DNA of 64,000 nt. Origin: Sphaerisporangium siamense (GTDB lineage Bacteria; Actinomycetota; Actinomycetes; Streptosporangiales; Streptosporangiaceae). The notes under the pieces were generated by a model. It was not told the origin of the DNA, ran no database searches, and was given only the letters and a program-made list of their open reading frames with translations. Shown piece after piece: positions 55,561 through 63,199 of the stretch (the stretch's first letter is position 1; every line of letters begins with the position of its first letter). The stretch spans positions 5,828,001-5,892,000 of the forward strand of contig NZ_JACHND010000001.1 in the NCBI RefSeq assembly GCF_014205275.1, given 5' to 3'. The position numbers were made by a program, and so were the translations under genes.

Positions 55561-56655
55561 TCAAGGACGGTTCGGCTGCCGCGCGAACCGCACGGTGATG
55601 GACAAGCCGCCTTGTGGGCGTGCGCCGGCGGTGAGGGTGGCGTGGTGGGCGCGCGCGACGGCATCGACGATGGCCAGGCCGAGGCCGTGGCCGCCGTGAC
55701 GATCGGGCGCCAGTCTCTGGAAGGGGTGGAAGAGGCGCTGGATCTGATCGCCGGGGACGACCGGCCCGCTGTTGGTGACGGTGAGGACGGCCTGAGCACC
55801 GCAGGTCCGCGTGGTGATCTCTACGTGCCCGTCCGGGTGGTTGTGGCGGATGGCGTTGTCGAGGAGGTTGGCGACCAGGCTTTCGACCAGTCTCGCGTCT
55901 CCGGCCGTCACCACGGACGTTAAGCGCTCGGCCAGACCGATGCCTTTCCGCGTCGCCTGATCGCGGCGGGAGGCGAGCACCGTTTCGGCGACGTGGGCGA
56001 GGTCGAGGGCGTCCCATCGGGTCACGCCGCGCTCGCTGGTGGCCAGGGTGAGCAGCGCGTGGACGAGCCGCTCCTGATACCCGCCGAGAGCCAGGGCCTC
56101 CTGGCAGACCGAGCGCAGGGTGCCGGCGTCGGCGTCGGGATCGGCGAGGGCCACTTCGAGGAGGGTGCGCAGGCCGGCCAGCGGGGTGCGCAGTTCGTGG
56201 GAGGCGTTGGCGACGAAGTGGCGGTGGGCGTCGAAGGAGCCTTGAAGGCGGGCGAACAGGTCGTCGAGGGTGTGGCCGAGCGCGGTCAGCTCGTCGGTGG
56301 GCTCGCCGAGGTCCAGGCGCCGGTGCAGGTTCCCGGCGGAGATGTCCTGGGCGGTGGCGGTGATGGCGCGCAGCGGATGCAGGAACCGGCCGGCGACGAA
56401 CCAGCCCAGAGCCAGGGCGACGGGAATCAGCAGGACCAGCGCGACGGCGGACCCGGTGAGGAGCTGGGGCAGGCCGACCCCGGTCCCGGTGATCGCACGC
56501 GAGGAGGGCCGGTCTACGGGGGTGGCCGCGTTGACACCGGCGAGCGGGACGGCGACGAACAGCAGCACCAGGACCCCGGCGGCGTAGATGCCCGCCGCGT
56601 AGGCGAGCGCGAGCCGCGTCCGCAGGGACCTTCTGGCGAGCTTCCGGGGGGTCAT
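55561..56655 (-). CDS. OmpR-partner sensor histidine kinase
   Basis: A 364-residue membrane kinase. TM1 is 15-40 and TM2 about 66-90, with a short extracytoplasmic loop. HAMP is about 90-145. The HisKA box has His153 (NASHELRTPL), and the HATPase domain includes LLDNAIRHN and GHGLGLAIVDAVARAH. Its ATG overlaps the regulator stop by four bases. The signal is unknown; the regulator has a target repeat right upstream. Confidence 0.92.
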   Translation of the reverse strand: MTPRKLARRSLRTRLALAYAAGIYAAGVLVLLFVAVPLAGVNAATPVDRPSSRAITGTGVGLPQLLTGSAVALVLLIPVALALGWFVAGRFLHPLRAITATAQDISAGNLHRRLDLGEPTDELTALGHTLDDLFARLQGSFDAHRHFVANASHELRTPLAGLRTLLEVALADPDADAGTLRSVCQEALALGGYQERLVHALLTLATSERGVTRWDALDLAHVAETVLASRRDQATRKGIGLAERLTSVVTAGDARLVESLVANLLDNAIRHNHPDGHVEITTRTCGAQAVLTVTNSGPVVPGDQIQRLFHPFQRLAPDRHGGHGLGLAIVDAVARAHHATLTAGARPQGGLSITVRFARQPNRP

Positions 56656-57314
56656 GGCGGTCCGATGCGGTAGCCGCCTTCGCGGATGGTCTCGATCACC
56701 GGCGGGTCGCCCAGCTTGGCCCGTAACCGGTGCATGGTGTGCTTGACGGCGCTGCTGAAGGGGTCGGCGGCCTCGTCCCAGACGCGTTCGAGCAGTTCCT
56801 CGGCGGAGATGACCAGGCCGGGCACGGCGAGCAGGCATTCGAGCAGCGCGAACTCCCTGGGGCTCAGGTCGAGGCGCCGGCCGGCCCGGGCCGCGGTACG
56901 GCGGGCCGGATCGAGGCTGATGTCGCCGCACGCCAGGGTGGGCGGCAGGGGTGGGGTGGCGCGGCGGGCCAGGGCACGGACGCGGGCGACCAGTTCGGCG
57001 AACGCGAACGGCTTGGGCAGGTAGTCGTCGGCGCCGAGGCCGAGCCCGTCGACCCGGTCCTCGATCGTGCCGGAGGCGGTGAGCATCAGGACGCGGGTCT
57101 CACAGCGGCCGTGCGCCAGTCGCCGGCAGATCTCGTCCCCGTGGACGCCGGGCAGGTCGCGGTCGAGGATCACCACGTCGTAGCGGGTGGCGGCCAGCCG
57201 GTCCAGGGCGGCGGTCCCGTCCATGACGACGTCGACGGCCATGCCCTCACGGCGCAGCCCGGTTCCGAGGGAGCGGGCGAGGATCTCGAAGTCCTCGACG
57301 ACGAGGACCCTCAC
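56652..57314 (-). CDS. OmpR-type response regulator
   Basis: A 220-residue regulator: receiver with Asp51 (VVILDRDLPGVHG), LMLTAS and YLPKPF; winged helix with LSPREFALLECLL and AVKHTMHRLRAKLGD plus the GGYRIG wing. GTG start at 57314. It is divergent from an orphan permease with a 47-nt inverted repeat in the 151-base gap, a probable binding site. Confidence 0.94.
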   Translation of the reverse strand: MRVLVVEDFEILARSLGTGLRREGMAVDVVMDGTAALDRLAATRYDVVILDRDLPGVHGDEICRRLAHGRCETRVLMLTASGTIEDRVDGLGLGADDYLPKPFAFAELVARVRALARRATPPLPPTLACGDISLDPARRTAARAGRRLDLSPREFALLECLLAVPGLVISAEELLERVWDEAADPFSSAVKHTMHRLRAKLGDPPVIETIREGGYRIGPP

Positions 57315-57398
57315 CGCCGCTCACCGCCGGTCGTCGTGCGGGCGCGGCGGCCGAACCGGCCGCCGGGTCGAGGTGCCATGGGTGAACGATGCCAGATT

Positions 57399-57445
57399 CC
57401 CGGTCGCAGCCGGGTCGCAGCCGCCGCGACCCGGCTGCGACCGGG
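57399..57445. promoter_or_regulatory. 47-nt inverted repeat, predicted response-regulator site
   Basis: Twenty-base perfect arms (57399-57418 and 57426-57445) around a 7-base centre. Each arm contains two GGTCGCAGCC-like words in direct repeat, 11 bases apart, so four half-sites are present. It ends 20 bases before the permease ATG. Confidence 0.75.
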
Positions 57446-57465
57446 TGCCGCGTACAACCGTCGGC

Positions 57466-58989
57466 ATGAGTTCATCCACACCTCGCCCCTGCGGGCAGGA
57501 TCGTTTCGCTCAGGTGGTGCGCGCGGAGTGGAGCAGGTTCCGCACCGCGCGCGGCCTGGTGCTCGCCATGGCGGCCTCCGTGCTGGTCACCGTGTCGCTC
57601 GGACTGCTGGTCGCCGGGGGCGCCCGCACCAGCTGCGTCACCGGGCGGGGGGAGGGCCCCTGCCCCGCGCCGCTGGTGGGACCCGAGGGCACGGCGGTGA
57701 AGGACAAGTACTACTTCGTGCACCAGCCGCTCACGGGGAACGGCACCATCACCGCCCGCGTGTCGGACATGACCGGGCAGATCCGGCTGCCGGACGTCGT
57801 ACCCGGGGTGCGCAACGTCGCGAAGGGGGTGGTGCCGTGGGGGAAGGCCGGGCTGCTCGTCCGGCAGAGCCTCAAGCAGGGCACACCCTATGCCGCCGTC
57901 ATGCTCACCGGCGCGCACGGCGTGCGGATGCAGTACAACTACATCCACGATGTGGCCGGCGGCCCTCACAACGGCCCCCAGTGGCTGCGGCTGAGCAGGT
58001 CGGGCGACACCATCACCGGCTACGAGTCGGACGACGGCGACAGGTGGGCCGAGGTCGGCACGGTGCGGCTGGCCGGGCTGCCGCAGACGGTCGAGATCGG
58101 GCTGTTCGCCACCTCACCAGGCGCGGTATGGGACATGGCGAAGGCGTTCGCCCAGGCCACCGCCACCTTCGACCAGATCACGCTGCAGGGCGCGAACGGC
58201 TCGTGGCGCCGCGACGACGTGGGCGTCTCGATGCTCTCCGACGGCAAGACCCCGCATCACCCCGGCGGGGTCGTCGAGTCCGGCGACAAGCTCATCGTGA
58301 CCGGGGGCGGTGACATCGGGCCCGCCACGATGGAGGGCGGCATGCGCGCCGACCTCATGCTGATCGGCGGGGCCGTGGGGCTGATCCCGGTGCTCGTGGC
58401 GGCGGTCACGTTCTTCACGGCCGGACAGCGGCGCGGGCCGATCAGGACCGGCCCGCCGGTCGCGCCGCGTCCGGCGCCGGTGGCGGCCACGGCCATGGTG
58501 GCCGGCGCGGCCGCGTTCGCGGCGGGGCTGGTGACCTCGGGGATCGTGGTTCCCGCCGGCCTGGCGATGTTGCGCGCCAATCAGAACCCGGTTCAGCCGA
58601 TCACGCCGGCGACCGAGGTGCGGGTGATCGTCGGCTACGCGGCGCTGACCGCGGCCGCCGCCGTGCTGGCCGTGGGCCTGGCCGCGCTGGTCAAGCGGGG
58701 CGTCGTCGCCATCGGGCTGGCCGTCGCGCTGGTCGTCGTGCCCTACCTGTCGGCGACCGCGGGCCTGGCGCCATGGCTGCTGGCGATCACCCCTGCCGCC
58801 GGGTTCGCGATCACGCAGAGCGTCCCCACGTTCGCGCACGTGGACGTGGACTCCTCACTGCTCGGCGGCTATTACCCGCTCCCGCCAGGGGCGGGTTTGA
58901 CCGTGACCTGCGGATACGCCGCCCTCGCCCTCGGCGCGGCGGTGGCCGTCCACCGCGGCAAGGCCGCACGTCAGGCTCCGCTCGCCTGA
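57466..58989 (+). CDS. Orphan ABC permease with embedded beta-sandwich domain
   Basis: A 507-residue membrane protein. TM1 (about 30-52) is followed by a 220-residue extracytoplasmic beta-sandwich (73-290; YYFVHQPLTGNGTITARVSD and GKAGLLVRQSLKQGTPYAAV), resembling DUF1349/concanavalin-like folds. Five more helices follow (300-500; LMLIGGAVGLIPVLVAAVTF onward). Actinobacterial ABC permeases of this shape normally follow an ATPase gene; none is adjacent here. The divergent two-component pair probably controls it. It may work with an ATPase elsewhere or as a sensor-like surface protein. Confidence 0.78.
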   Translation: MSSSTPRPCGQDRFAQVVRAEWSRFRTARGLVLAMAASVLVTVSLGLLVAGGARTSCVTGRGEGPCPAPLVGPEGTAVKDKYYFVHQPLTGNGTITARVSDMTGQIRLPDVVPGVRNVAKGVVPWGKAGLLVRQSLKQGTPYAAVMLTGAHGVRMQYNYIHDVAGGPHNGPQWLRLSRSGDTITGYESDDGDRWAEVGTVRLAGLPQTVEIGLFATSPGAVWDMAKAFAQATATFDQITLQGANGSWRRDDVGVSMLSDGKTPHHPGGVVESGDKLIVTGGGDIGPATMEGGMRADLMLIGGAVGLIPVLVAAVTFFTAGQRRGPIRTGPPVAPRPAPVAATAMVAGAAAFAAGLVTSGIVVPAGLAMLRANQNPVQPITPATEVRVIVGYAALTAAAAVLAVGLAALVKRGVVAIGLAVALVVVPYLSATAGLAPWLLAITPAAGFAITQSVPTFAHVDVDSSLLGGYYPLPPGAGLTVTCGYAALALGAAVAVHRGKAARQAPLA

Positions 58990-59087
58990 CGGCGCGTAAC
59001 CCCGGCCGGCACGATCTGCGGTGGCGACCCCGGCGCCGAGACATCGCGTTCTGCCGTGACATCGCGCCGGCCGCACCGGTGCCGCGG

Positions 59088-59474
59088 TCATCCGGTCACG
59101 GCGCCGGCCAGGGCGAAGCCGAACGCTCCCGCGCCCAGGCCGCCCGCCACGCCGGCCGCGACGCTGGCCACGGCGGTGAAGCGGGCGCCGTCCTCGATCA
59201 GGCGCAGCGTCTCGTAGCTGAAGGTCGAATACGTGGTCAGCGCGCCGCAGAACCCGAGCCCCGCCCCGGTCATCACCACCTGGTCGGCCGGCAGGGCGGT
59301 CAGGAAGCCCAGCAGCGCCGACCCGGCCAGGTTCACCGTGAAGGTGCCCCACGGGAACACGGTGTCGTGGCGTGCCTGGACCAGGCGGTCGGTCAGGTAG
59401 CGCAGCGGCGCGCCGATCGCCGCGCCGGCCGCGACCAGCAGCACGGCCAGCGGGCCGGTGAGCGTGCCGCTCAT
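59088..59474 (-). CDS. Fluoride channel FluC/CrcB, second copy
   Basis: A 128-residue, four-helix fluoride channel. [30 protein letters not shown] and [15 protein letters not shown] are the FluC signatures (phenylalanine-box and central Na+ site). Start ATG 59474 overlaps the DUF190 stop. In many actinobacteria two CrcB proteins form a heterodimer; this and the copy at 59818-60303 are such a pair. Confidence 0.92.
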   Translation of the reverse strand: MSGTLTGPLAVLLVAAGAAIGAPLRYLTDRLVQARHDTVFPWGTFTVNLAGSALLGFLTALPADQVVMTGAGLGFCGALTTYSTFSYETLRLIEDGARFTAVASVAAGVAGGLGAGAFGFALAGAVTG

Positions 59475-59821
59475 CGCGGGCCGCCGGGGGAGCGGCCGGC
59501 GTAGCGGATCACTTCGACCTCGTCCAGGATGACCAGTCCTTCGCCGATCAGCTCGTCCAGTTGCGGGAGGAAGGCCCGGATCGGCGCGGGTTCGTCGATG
59601 ATGACGATCGCCACCGGCAGGTCCTGCGACAGCGACAGGATGCGGGTGGTGTGGATGAGGCTGGAGGCGCCGTATCCCTCGACGCCGCGGAACACGCTGG
59701 CCCCGGCCAGCCCCGCCGCGTGCGCGCGGTGCACGATCTCGTGGTAAAGCGGCCGGTGATGCCACTGATCGGTCTCGCCGACCAGCACCGTCAGCCGCAG
59801 CGCGGCGCCGTGCGGCCTCAT
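59471..59821 (-). CDS. DUF190 family protein between two FluC genes
   Basis: A 116-residue ferredoxin-fold-like protein of the PII-like DUF190 family ([20 protein letters not shown] and [17 protein letters not shown]). It overlaps both neighbours by four bases. DUF190 commonly accompanies crcB; it may be a regulator or a nucleotide sensor. Cytosolic. Confidence 0.88.
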   Translation of the reverse strand: MRPHGAALRLTVLVGETDQWHHRPLYHEIVHRAHAAGLAGASVFRGVEGYGASSLIHTTRILSLSQDLPVAIVIIDEPAPIRAFLPQLDELIGEGLVILDEVEVIRYAGRSPGGPR

Positions 59822-60303
59822 CGCCCGCGCCCTTCCCCGCGGGCGCCCACCTTCCGGGTGGCCGCGCTGCCGGCCCACACCCCCGCCAGCGCCAGCACCG
59901 GCGTGACCAGCAGGTACGCGACCGCCGCGCGGGCCTGCCCGCCGGCCAGCAGACGCCCGGTGTCCACCACGAAGGTGGAGAAGGTGGTGAATCCCCCGAG
60001 CACTCCGACGCCCAGCAGCGGCCGCACCCAGCCGGGCGCCGTCCACAGTTCGGTGATCGCGACCATCAGCACCCCGATCAGCAGGCTCCCGGCCGTGTTG
60101 ATGGTCAGCGTGGTCCACGGGAAAGCCCCCGCCGGTTGCGGGAACGCCACGCCCAGGCCGTAACGGGCCAGGGTGCCGGTCACGCCGCCCGCGGCGATGA
60201 CCCCCAGAGTGGACCACGGCGCCCGCCGCAGCTCGGCGCGCTGGGCGGGCACGTGAAGATCGACGTCGGAGTCGACGGGACGCCCGGGCTCATGACGCGA
60301 CAT
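59818..60303 (-). CDS. Fluoride channel FluC/CrcB, first copy
   Basis: A 161-residue CrcB with a polar 30-residue N-terminal extension, then [31 protein letters not shown] and [17 protein letters not shown]. It exports fluoride, probably as a heterodimer with the second copy. It is the first gene of a three-gene unit with overlapping ends. A hairpin-forming leader precedes it. Confidence 0.9.
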   Translation of the reverse strand: MSRHEPGRPVDSDVDLHVPAQRAELRRAPWSTLGVIAAGGVTGTLARYGLGVAFPQPAGAFPWTTLTINTAGSLLIGVLMVAITELWTAPGWVRPLLGVGVLGGFTTFSTFVVDTGRLLAGGQARAAVAYLLVTPVLALAGVWAGSAATRKVGARGEGRGR

Positions 60304-60312
60304 GCGAATCCT

Positions 60313-60400
60313 CCTACCAGCAGCACGACTTCACCTCTGGTAGGGACCGTTGGCGAGCGACGGTCGCGGTTCCCTGCGCCCCCTTGGCGAGGTGCGAGGA
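60313..60400 (-). promoter_or_regulatory. Leader with RBS-sequestering hairpin; possible fluoride riboswitch
   Basis: Reverse strand: an AACCGC and GACCGT/ACGGTC hairpin is followed by CCCTACCAG (60345-60337), whose last eight bases pair with CTGGTAGG (60320-60313) right at the GGAGG ribosome site. The trailing CUACC and position before crcB fit a fluoride riboswitch, but the GAUG core of the consensus is not clear. So this is a candidate only. Confidence 0.4.
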
Positions 60401-60490
60401 CGGCGGGCCCCACCGCCGCGGCCCCGTCCCGCGGGGCGTGCCCTCACCTTACCAACCGCCACCGATCGCCCGCCGCCGGGCCGTCTCGCC

Positions 60491-61225
60491 TCAGGTCCGC
60501 TCGTACACCGAGACGTGCTGCCGGCCGGCCGCGGTGAACGGGGCGCGGTCCCAGCCGGCGTACCGGTCGCGCAGCCGCATCCCGGCCAGCCGGGCCATCA
60601 GGTCCAGTTCGCTGGGCCAGCAGTAGCGCAGCCGCAAGGGGCGCAAGGTCGTGCGGCCCGCCGTGAAGGCGACCCGCTGGTAGGTGATGACCTGACGCAC
60701 CGGGTCGTGCCGCTGGAGGTCCATGTCCACCGAGTCTTCGGTCATGGACCGGGTCGCGACGAGCTGGTCGTTCCGGAACCCGGTCAAATCCGGGACGAAG
60801 GCCTCGACGACGAACAGGCCGCCCGGGGCGAGGACCCTGGCCACGTTGCGGAAGCAGTCGACCTGCCGGTCCTGTGCGGTCAGGTTGAACAGCGTGTTGT
60901 ACACCAGGTAGGCCAACTGGAAGGGGCCCTCCACGGGCACGTCGGCCATGTCGCCGGTGGCCACGGGGATGGCGGCCCCGCCGGGCTTGGCGCGCATCCG
61001 CTCGGTCATGGCCTCGGAGGCCTCGACGCCCTCGACGGCGAGGCCGCGCCGGGCGAGCGGCACGGCGACGCGGCCGGTGCCGCTGGCCAGCTCCAGCACC
61101 CGGCTCCCGCCGGGGACCAGGCCGGCCAGGAACTCCACGGCCGGGGCCGGGTCCAGGGGATGACGCTCGTCGTACTCGTGGGCGTAGCGCTCGCCGAAGA
61201 AGGCCGGGTCGTCGAATCCGCTCAT
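60491..61225 (-). CDS. Class I SAM-dependent methyltransferase
   Basis: A 244-residue methyltransferase: VLELASGTGRVAVPLARRG (motif I), EGVEASEAM (post I), NTLFNLTAQD and VLAPGGLFVVEAFVPDL (motifs II-III). ATG 61225 was preferred over a GTG nine bases earlier. The substrate is unknown. It lies upstream of the fluoride genes on the same strand, but 187 bases and a leader separate them. Confidence 0.85.
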   Translation of the reverse strand: MSGFDDPAFFGERYAHEYDERHPLDPAPAVEFLAGLVPGGSRVLELASGTGRVAVPLARRGLAVEGVEASEAMTERMRAKPGGAAIPVATGDMADVPVEGPFQLAYLVYNTLFNLTAQDRQVDCFRNVARVLAPGGLFVVEAFVPDLTGFRNDQLVATRSMTEDSVDMDLQRHDPVRQVITYQRVAFTAGRTTLRPLRLRYCWPSELDLMARLAGMRLRDRYAGWDRAPFTAAGRQHVSVYERT

Positions 61226-61269
61226 GCGGCCCACCCAACCAAGCCGCCTCCGGGCGGCGCCATCGAATA

Positions 61270-62106
61270 TCAGGGGGCCGGGGCGTCCAGGAGCGGCACC
61301 AGGTGTTCCTCCTCGTAGTCCAGGTGGGTCTCCAGCTCCGTGGTGAGCCGCTCGACCTGGTGCGCCAGGCGCGCGGGGTCGGCGTCGCCGGCGGACAGCA
61401 CGGCCTTGAGCTCCTCCATCAGCGCCGCGATCGCCTCGTGCTCGCGGTTGAGCCGCTCCAGGACCGGGGCCAGGTGGGGGTGGCGCTCGCCGATGCGGGG
61501 AAAGAGCATGGTGTCCTCGCCGACGTGGTGGTGGTGCAGGCCCTGGCAGACGGTCAGGCAGTTGACGCGAAGCTGGGCGCCCAGCGCCGGGCCCGAGCGG
61601 GCGACGTCCTGGCGGATCAGGGCGAGCTCCCTGCGGAAGATCTGGTGGACCAGCTTGAGCGTCGCGCCGAACGATCCGGCCGCGGGCGGCCCGGCCATGA
61701 TCTGGTACAGGGCGACCACGGGCAGCGTCCGCCCGGACTTGGCCTCGTAGTCGGCCCAGGCGGGGTCGGCCTCGGCGGCGCGGGCGAACAGGCGGTCGCG
61801 CTCCTCGCCCTCCAGGACGGCGGCGCGGGCCTTGACGGTGAACAGGCCGAACTCGACCGTTACCTCGGGGTTGGCGAGCACGTTGCGAAACCAGTCGGGG
61901 TGGCGGGGCGAGCCGCCGGCCGAGGCGACGACCAGGGTGCGCTCCAGGCCGTCGGGCAGGTAGGCGAGGGGGGTGGTGTGCGGGCGTCCTGACCGCGCTC
62001 CCGTGGTGGTCAGCAACAGCAGCCGTCCGCCTGCGAAAGGCCCGCCGACTTGTCCTTTCGTGGCGCGGAACTCCTCGATGACCTGCTGGTTGAAATCAAT
62101 GGGCAT
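61270..62106 (-). CDS. Fusion of F420-type nitroreductase domain and hemerythrin domain
   Basis: A 278-residue protein. Residues 1-145 are a deazaflavin-dependent (DUF385/Ddn-like) domain (LLLLTTTGARSGRPHTTPLA and FGLFTVKARAAV). Residues 150-275 are a HHE hemerythrin helix bundle with His154, HHHH (191-194) and Glu197, His223 and His261/Glu265 as iron-site candidates. The fusion joins F420 redox chemistry with O2/NO-binding di-iron, so a peroxide, oxygen or nitric-oxide sensor-reductase is plausible. It is cytosolic and runs leftward just 44 bases from the methyltransferase start. Confidence 0.88.
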   Translation of the reverse strand: MPIDFNQQVIEEFRATKGQVGGPFAGGRLLLLTTTGARSGRPHTTPLAYLPDGLERTLVVASAGGSPRHPDWFRNVLANPEVTVEFGLFTVKARAAVLEGEERDRLFARAAEADPAWADYEAKSGRTLPVVALYQIMAGPPAAGSFGATLKLVHQIFRRELALIRQDVARSGPALGAQLRVNCLTVCQGLHHHHVGEDTMLFPRIGERHPHLAPVLERLNREHEAIAALMEELKAVLSAGDADPARLAHQVERLTTELETHLDYEEEHLVPLLDAPAP

Positions 62107-62625
62107 TGTGGTGGTGTTCTCCGTTTCCTGGGCCGCCGCGAACCGTTCGCGGGCATGGCGAAGAACCGCCCGGCGGGCGGTCGGGATTAGACCACGGCGT
62201 CACGGTGTGCCGTAGGCCGGTAAATGCGGTCGCGCGCGGTAATTGCGTCCGGCGCGCGCGGGAATGCGCCTCCGAGCCGCGGCCGTCCCGTCGGCGTCGT
62301 GGCGGGGGAACCGCAGGTGGAAGCGGCGCCGACCGGCGACGAGGCGATGGCATACGCGGAGGGAAATGCGCTGATGATGGGGGAGGCGGGGCTCTGGCCC
62401 GCCCGGCGCTCACGTGGAGGCCGGGTGACTCTCTCGCTTTTGGCCCATGGCCGACCCGGCAGTCACGAGGAAAAGCCTAGTGCGCCCGCCACGCCGGGGC
62501 AACCGGCCTTTTCCGCGAAATGCCATGACTCACGATTAGCCGCCGCCCCGTCACCGTGTGCCGTTTTTCCGGAGGGAATACCGCCGTGGGCGCAATGGCC
62601 GTGCCGCCGGGTGGACGCCGGCGCG
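62107..62625. other. 519-base intergenic region, nothing convincing
   Basis: The gap lies between the leftward fusion gene and the leftward MarR gene. A forward frame is open through the gap and into the MarR antisense strand, but it has no ribosome site and no family resemblance. No hairpin or riboswitch is clear. Confidence 0.4.
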
Positions 62626-63156
62626 TCACCGGCTGGTCTGGCCGCCGGGCCGCTCCCGGGGGAGCAGGGCCGGGCCGGCGTCGGTGATGCGGGTGCGCAG
62701 CGGGCGGCGGTCCAGGGCGCGCAGGGTCTCCTCGATCAGGCGGCTGAGCGGGTAGGGCAGCTCGGCCTCCAACTCGGCCGCCGCGGCGGCGGTGGCGTCC
62801 CATTCGGCGCGCAGCAGGGGCAGCAGCTCCTCGGCCCTGGGGGTCAGGCCGGCGATGCGCTCGCGGGCGTCGGCGCCGGGGGTGAGCGTGACCAGGCCGT
62901 CCTTGGCCATCTGGGCGACGGTCTGGCTTGCCGCCGAGTGGGTCACCCCGGCCGCGCGGGCCAGGTCGCGGATGGAGGCGGGACCCGAGGCGGCCAGGGA
63001 TCGCAGCATGGGGGTGTAGCGCGGGCGGAACCCGGCCAGGCCGAGGCCGGCGTAGACGGCGGCGACCTCGCCGTCCAGCAGGTCGATCAGGTGGCGCAGG
63101 CGGGTGCCGAGGAACGCGGGGCCGTGCGGGGCCGGGACGGGAGAGGACACCCCCAT
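62626..63156 (-). CDS. MarR-family transcriptional regulator
   Basis: A 176-residue winged-helix regulator: ASGPASIRDLARAAGVTHSA, then QTVAQMAKDGLVTLT and the wing PGADARERIAGLT. ATG 63156 is followed by a short linker MGVSSPVPAPHG. It is divergent from a proline iminopeptidase with an AACAGC/GCTGTT palindrome in the gap, probably its operator. Confidence 0.88.
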   Translation of the reverse strand: MGVSSPVPAPHGPAFLGTRLRHLIDLLDGEVAAVYAGLGLAGFRPRYTPMLRSLAASGPASIRDLARAAGVTHSAASQTVAQMAKDGLVTLTPGADARERIAGLTPRAEELLPLLRAEWDATAAAAAELEAELPYPLSRLIEETLRALDRRPLRTRITDAGPALLPRERPGGQTSR

Positions 63157-63161
63157 AATGT

Positions 63162-63173
63162 AACAGCGCTGTT
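63162..63173. promoter_or_regulatory. MarR operator
   Basis: AACAGC-GCTGTT, a perfect 12-base palindrome, six bases from the MarR start and 27 bases from the peptidase start. It is the natural binding site for the divergent MarR protein. Confidence 0.65.
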
Positions 63174-63199
63174 GTATCGTGAGGAAGGAAACCCCCGCC

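Noticed and set aside
60313-60420. Confident fluoride riboswitch
   Set aside because: The CUACC end, the stem and the gene context fit, but the GAUG core and first stem of the consensus do not match well, so it is listed only as a candidate leader.
62299-62700. Open forward frame spanning the gap and the MarR antisense strand
   Set aside because: It has no ribosome site, no recognisable motif and runs through the opposite strand of a sure gene, as expected by chance at this GC content.
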